From: Stromatinia cepivora
Lineage: Eukaryota; Ascomycota; Leotiomycetes; Helotiales; Sclerotiniaceae
Length of the DNA stretch: 64,000 bases
Direction of reading: 5' to 3'
Assembly (NCBI GenBank): GCA_014898415.1
Contig: RCTD01000015.1
Span: 434,001-498,000 of the forward strand
Below the pieces are notes generated by a model that was not told the origin of the DNA, searched no databases, and saw only the letters and a program-made list of their open reading frames with translations. Position 1 is the stretch's first letter. Every line of letters begins with the position of its first letter. The translations under genes and the position numbers were made by a program. Of the stretch, positions 59,674 to 64,000 are shown piece after piece.

Positions 59674-62313
59674 ATGAGTTTTGGTGCATCTCCTTCAGAT
59701 ATTATAATTGTGGTGGCTTTTTGCCGCGAATTATACCGAAAATGTCGAGCCGCAGGTGGTGAATATGATGAAATTAGTCAAGAAGTTCGTGGTTTACATA
59801 CCGTTCTTAAACATCTAAAATCAGAAGTCGAAGATGAGGATTCTCCACTCAATAGGGACCGAAGTATATGGGTACGACAATTGGCGCCAATTATTTGGGA
59901 TTGCGATTTTACCCTGAAGCAGCTTGATGGACTGTTGTTGGAATATGGAAGACTATTCGGGGGGAGTGGGGTTGAAAATGGTAGTAAAATTTCATGGGAT
60001 AAAAAGAGGTTTGGAAGTAATGAGATGGATCGATTGGGTGCGATTAGAGTGAAGTTGATATCGCATAAAACGAATTTAACAGTATTCCTGGATACCATAC
60101 AATTACAAGAAAATGGGAAGATGGAAATGAGTTTGAATGTACAGGGGGGACAGCTAGACATCATTTTGGACAAGGTAGACCATATTGCAGCGAAGATGAG
60201 CCACAGGACTGGGACTTTTATGACCAGTTATGAGGACGATGATAAGGAAGTTTGGAAACAGTTTAGGAGGGGACTGATTTCGGAAGGATTTTCTAGAGAT
60301 GTTTTGCAACAGCACAAGGTATTTGGATATTCTAATCTGATGGAACAATGACTTTCTTACTAACAATAACGAGGACGTCCTAAGAGCATATATACGGCAA
60401 ATGGAGCAAGATGGTCTGCTTATCGGTGAACCACCTATACCTCAAATGCCCAGTCCAGTGAGCCCCCATACTGAACGTTGGATTAACTTAACACATTCCG
60501 AATCATCCTTCGATTCTATTGGTAGTGGTGACAGTGGGGTAAAAGAAATGATACAGTGGAAAGACAATGTGCAATTCCCAACATCAATGAAATTGGAAAG
60601 ACTAAAACCAGAGCCTCATTTGGAACCGGAGCGACAACCTACTCCTATTCGTCGTCAATTATCTCCACCCTTAGCTCCTAAAATCTCAACCACAGATCTT
60701 ACCAATACAAGCGGCTCAGAATCTGACACGTCATCTGTACACCGACATCAGACGAAATCTCCACCCAATAGCTCAATAATTGAAACAAGTGACCTTCCCC
60801 TCCTTCCTTTCCTCGCAACCCCGCAGCTTCTTCCTCCACCATCTCCATCAACTTATCACTCACATTCACACTCCAACGAAGCAACACGATCTATGGCTCT
60901 TAGACCAAAACGAACTTCTGACAAGGCATCATCGCTACGTACACGTTGCGTACGATTTGATCTTCCTGACCGTGAACCATCACCTAAAATCAATACGCCC
61001 GTCGCTGGAACTAGTCTGAGATATGATTCCACAATACCTATAAAGAGACTCGCACCTGATTCATATGGAAATGAGATTCCGCCTGATGCAAAATGGACGA
61101 GGGTTAAGAGATCTTTAATATCGCCCGAAGTTCTGAATCAGGATGGAAGACGGTATGAAGCGTAAGTTATTACTCATATCTGCTATTGTCATAATTATAA
61201 ATTAAACGGGTATTGACAAAATATCATAGTCGTCCAGAATTTATAGCAATATTGGGTATTCTCACCAAAGAAGAAATTCAATACTACGCTTCCCGCTCCC
61301 ATACCTTGAGAGAAGAACGATGGCGTAAACATCATCAAGCATCGATGGGCCTTGAAGAAAGATCAACAAAGGAAAAGCCTTCGGGAACAAGACGAAGAAG
61401 AAACTCATCGTCTTCTGAGAGTTCATTTAGTTCGAATAGTACCACGGACTCAGACTCGGACTCAGGCTCGAACTCAGATTCAGACTCAGACTCAGACTCA
61501 AACTCAGACTCGAACTCAGACTCGAACTCAGACTCGGACTCGGATGATGATAACCGCCGAAATAAGAGAAAACGACAAGAAAGAGAAAACAAGATGTGTA
61601 ACAGAGAAGACCGACGTGAGGGGGAAGAAAGAGGAGATGGAGAAGACAGAGCAGAACGACGAGAGTGCATAGAAAGAAAAGAACGCCATCGCGAATCCTC
61701 TCATCCCTTCTCTCCTACCTCCACACCATACCCATCTTCTCCCCAAAACAAACCCCAGCCTTTCTCAACCTTACCAGACACAGTCCCAATCAACACACCT
61801 AGTCTCTCGAATATCCCCGGCTTAAATCAATCACTACATGGATACGCACCACCTCCAATTCCATTTCCTCTACAACAGGCTTATCCACAACAACCTCTTT
61901 ACCCAGTACGAAATCAACAGCCATACGCCCAAGGACCTCCATATCCCGATCAATTCCTCTCTCCCCACCTCTACGCCGATTCCCCGCACTCATCTTTCTC
62001 ATCCATACCTACTTATCCTCCCTCATCAACAACTTTTCGTCCCTTTTCTTCCCCCTCCAATAAACCTTACAGCCCGGACTATATCCCTCATCACCGTCGC
62101 CATCATCATTCTCATTCCCATCACTCTCGAGATCGCGATTATAATACTCATAGATCGAGAGAAAGGGATAGAGATAGAGATGCAAGTGGTAGTATACTCG
62201 GAAAAGTACCTACGACGGGTAGTAGATGGCGTGATCATTTGGCTGCGGCGGGACTTGGGGGTGCGGCAGTGGGATTGCTGAATGTGTTGAGCGAGGCTGC
62301 TGATGGATTTTAG
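59674..62313 (+). CDS. Large protein with STAND-like N-terminal region and DUF8035-like segment
   Basis: Three exons, 59,674-60,318, 60,374-61,161 and 61,230-62,313, with introns of 55 nt (GTATTT...CGAG) and 68 nt (GTAAGT...CATAG); the product is 838 residues. Residues 1 to about 200 begin M-S-F-G-A-S-P-S-D-I-I and resemble the helical N-terminal domain placed before NACHT or ankyrin modules in fungal STAND-type proteins. No NTPase motif follows. A Pro/Ser-rich linker leads to W-T-R-V-K-R-S-L-I-S-P-E and R-P-E-F-I-A-I-L-G-I-L-T-K-E-E-I-Q-Y-Y-A (about 455-505), which I recall as DUF8035. Residues about 548-585 are a Ser-Asp repeat, then R/E-rich, then Pro/Tyr/His-rich. It ends with a small hydrophobic G/A-rich helix. 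Function unknown. Confidence 0.82.
61442..61550 (+). repeat. Ser-Asp codon repeat (GACTCA/GACTCG)n within the preceding gene
   Basis: About 18 six-bp units encode alternating Ser-Asp with some Asn and Gly replacements. The repeat is in frame, so unit-number changes would not break the protein. Confidence 0.9.
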
Positions 62314-64000
62314 GGGTGGGGTCTGAGATTGTTAGTAGGGGGTGTTTGGGGGGAGGGGGAGGGATGCTGTGATGGTATGGTATGGGGAAATGGGTGGAAT
62401 GAATGAATGATATGATTTGAAATGAATTTATGAATGGACGGGCTTCAGAAATTTTATATTTCGGTTACTTAGGCATGGAACGGAGTCTGGGGAATTGACA
62501 ATTGAACGGATCGTACGAAGCATGAAACAAAATTAGGCGTGTTATTACTACCTATCATCTATTACTTTACTACTCGCATCTCTACCCTCTAGGGTTATTT
62601 CCGGGTATGTGTGGTCTTAGTAGGGGGGATACCCATCAATGACACCTACATCATGCATACATTTACTCTCCCTTTATTTTTTAAAGTAACCTCAGATATC
62701 CAATATCTATCGCCCTCATCTCCAACCCAATGAGCCTTACTATTTTTTAAAAATCCTGTCGGCAGTATATATACCTACCTACCTACCTATCAGGTATTCA
62801 GACCCCTTAATCATGAGTTAAATATATAGATGAGACTACGTAGGTAGATCAGTGGATTACTAGAATATATTTGTATATTGGAATATCTATCTCATTTACC
62901 CCAGTACGCCCGATATCACGACATCGTCTTAAATTCGCATACATACATTCAAATCTAATCATCACAAGCTCGCAATAGCACTAGCAGATAGGTACTAGAT
63001 AACCTTAATCTCCGTGATAAAGTATTCGAAAGGAAAACAAGTACAGTAACCTTGCAAAATAACGACAAATACCGGTAACCTACTGTTGATATCACTTCTC
63101 GAAGTCTACACCCTCGAAAATTTCCACTCATAAGCCCAACAACAAATAACCGAACATTTGTTTTGTTTAACCTTCAAACGGCCTCGCATGAAGATATATA
63201 TTAAAAACAATCGAGATAGGGGGATATCCCCGCCTTTCACAAGAGTACACGAGTTTATCTGATTGATCGGGGATTTTCCAGGGATTTTAGTGGGTTGTGG
63301 AGAGGGATTATGGATATGGTACCAGTTGGAATCTGGGATCTTGGGTCTTGGAGAAAAGGAAAAGCGCAGGTAGGCAATGGATCGAAATTTTGACTCTGGA
63401 ATTTTGATTGTGGTTGCGAGGGTGATTTGGTTGTGATTATTAGAGGAAGCGTCTGTGTACATGGTTGATGAATGAATGATGGATGAATAATGGATGAATG
63501 GTGGATGATGGATGACAACCTTATTGAGTATTTGGGATATCGATGTCATGAAGACCGAATTATAAAATTGCAATTTTATGTATACAGTATGTGTTGTACA
63601 AATGATATTATGATCTCTGTATGCATCTATCAGATTTTATATTGGGTTTTGGGAGTGAATGATATCTTACATCTTATATAGTTCACTGATGGTTTTTTAT
63701 TTCTCTTCGATTGATTCTTGCGGAAACATAGAGCAGAACTTGCGATAGTGAGGATATTGTTCATTACCGGGGTATATTGGGAAGGATTTGTTTATTCATT
63801 CATTTGTTTGTTTATCGATTGAGATCTTTTATCACGAAGGAATTTGCAGTGGTGAAAACTTGTAAGATTAACCTTACTACACTGGACGAAGTGCACCGGT
63901 ACAAGAATTTTTGATATCACTTCTCCTTTTAAAGTTTTGGGAACTGTAGTAATTTTGGGCTCTGGGAATCGCATTGGGCATTGGGCGAATTTACACACCT
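62314..64000. other. Gene-free right end of the window
   Basis: The 3' side of the preceding gene, a (CTAC)n tract at 62,774-62,790, and ordinary intergenic sequence with GATGAATGGTGG-type repeats near 63,460-63,510. The minus-strand frames at 63,106-63,573 and 63,792-63,998 show no recognisable features. Confidence 0.6.

Noticed and set aside
61335..62281. Frames rich in S-E, T-Q-T or I-I in other registers of the 59,674-62,313 gene
   Set aside because: Shadows of the Ser-Asp repeat and the proline-rich exon.
63106..63573. 155-codon minus-strand frame
   Set aside because: Serine/isoleucine-rich product of the GATGAATG-type repeats; no domain and no convincing context.

Overview
The window is from a filamentous ascomycete (Pezizomycotina). 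The short introns (50-160 nt, GT-AG with CTAAT/CTGAT-like branch sites), the gene families and the sharp split into AT-rich transposon DNA and ordinary gene DNA all point that way. A Botrytis/Sclerotinia-type Leotiomycete is my best guess, from general resemblance only.

Positions 1 to about 37,650 are a gene-free, extremely AT-rich block of nested LTR retrotransposons. They are decayed by C-to-T and G-to-A transitions of the kind left by repeat-induced point mutation (RIP). Boundaries, LTRs and target-site duplications could be read directly. Element A is a large Ty3/gypsy element with 291-bp LTRs: copy A1 is 1-10,098 (left end outside the window) and copy A2 is 14,051-25,266, complete at 11,216 bp, both on the minus strand. 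Element B is a chromodomain gypsy element with LTRs of about 282 bp: B1 is the 3' end of a plus-strand copy (10,099-11,647) and B2 is a minus-strand copy (13,217-33,159, AATTC duplication) later split by A2 and C. Element C is a 1,675-bp element with 150-bp LTRs and only a gag-like frame (27,875-29,549). E (about 11,648-13,211 plus 33,165 onward) and D (about 36,000-37,250) are older relics. Element A carries two extra long reading frames between pol and its 3' LTR, one sense and one antisense, starting head to head. They are the most unusual content here.

After a sharp compositional boundary near 37,650 the DNA is ordinary gene DNA. In order: a bZIP transcription factor (41,021-42,831, +) with a long leader; a broken Ca2+/H+ exchanger (44,129-45,817, +, pseudogene); a G-poor, gene-free stretch ending in a 25-copy 10-bp minisatellite; a membrane-anchored cytochrome b5-like/MAPR protein (48,551-49,608, -); ribosomal protein eS25 (50,328-50,843, -); the Elg1/ATAD5 PCNA-unloader subunit (51,583-55,646, -); divergently from it a probable UTP8 ribosome-biogenesis factor (56,059-58,868, +); and a large protein with a STAND-like N-terminal region and a DUF8035-like segment (59,674-62,313, +). 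The last 1.7 kb holds no supported gene.

The host genes do not form a metabolic cluster. They are mostly housekeeping (translation, ribosome assembly, replication-clamp recycling) plus one regulator. The exchanger pseudogene, the gene nearest the transposon block apart from the bZIP gene, has several independent lesions. Host-gene exon boundaries were derived by hand from splice signals and frame continuity; no transcript data were available.
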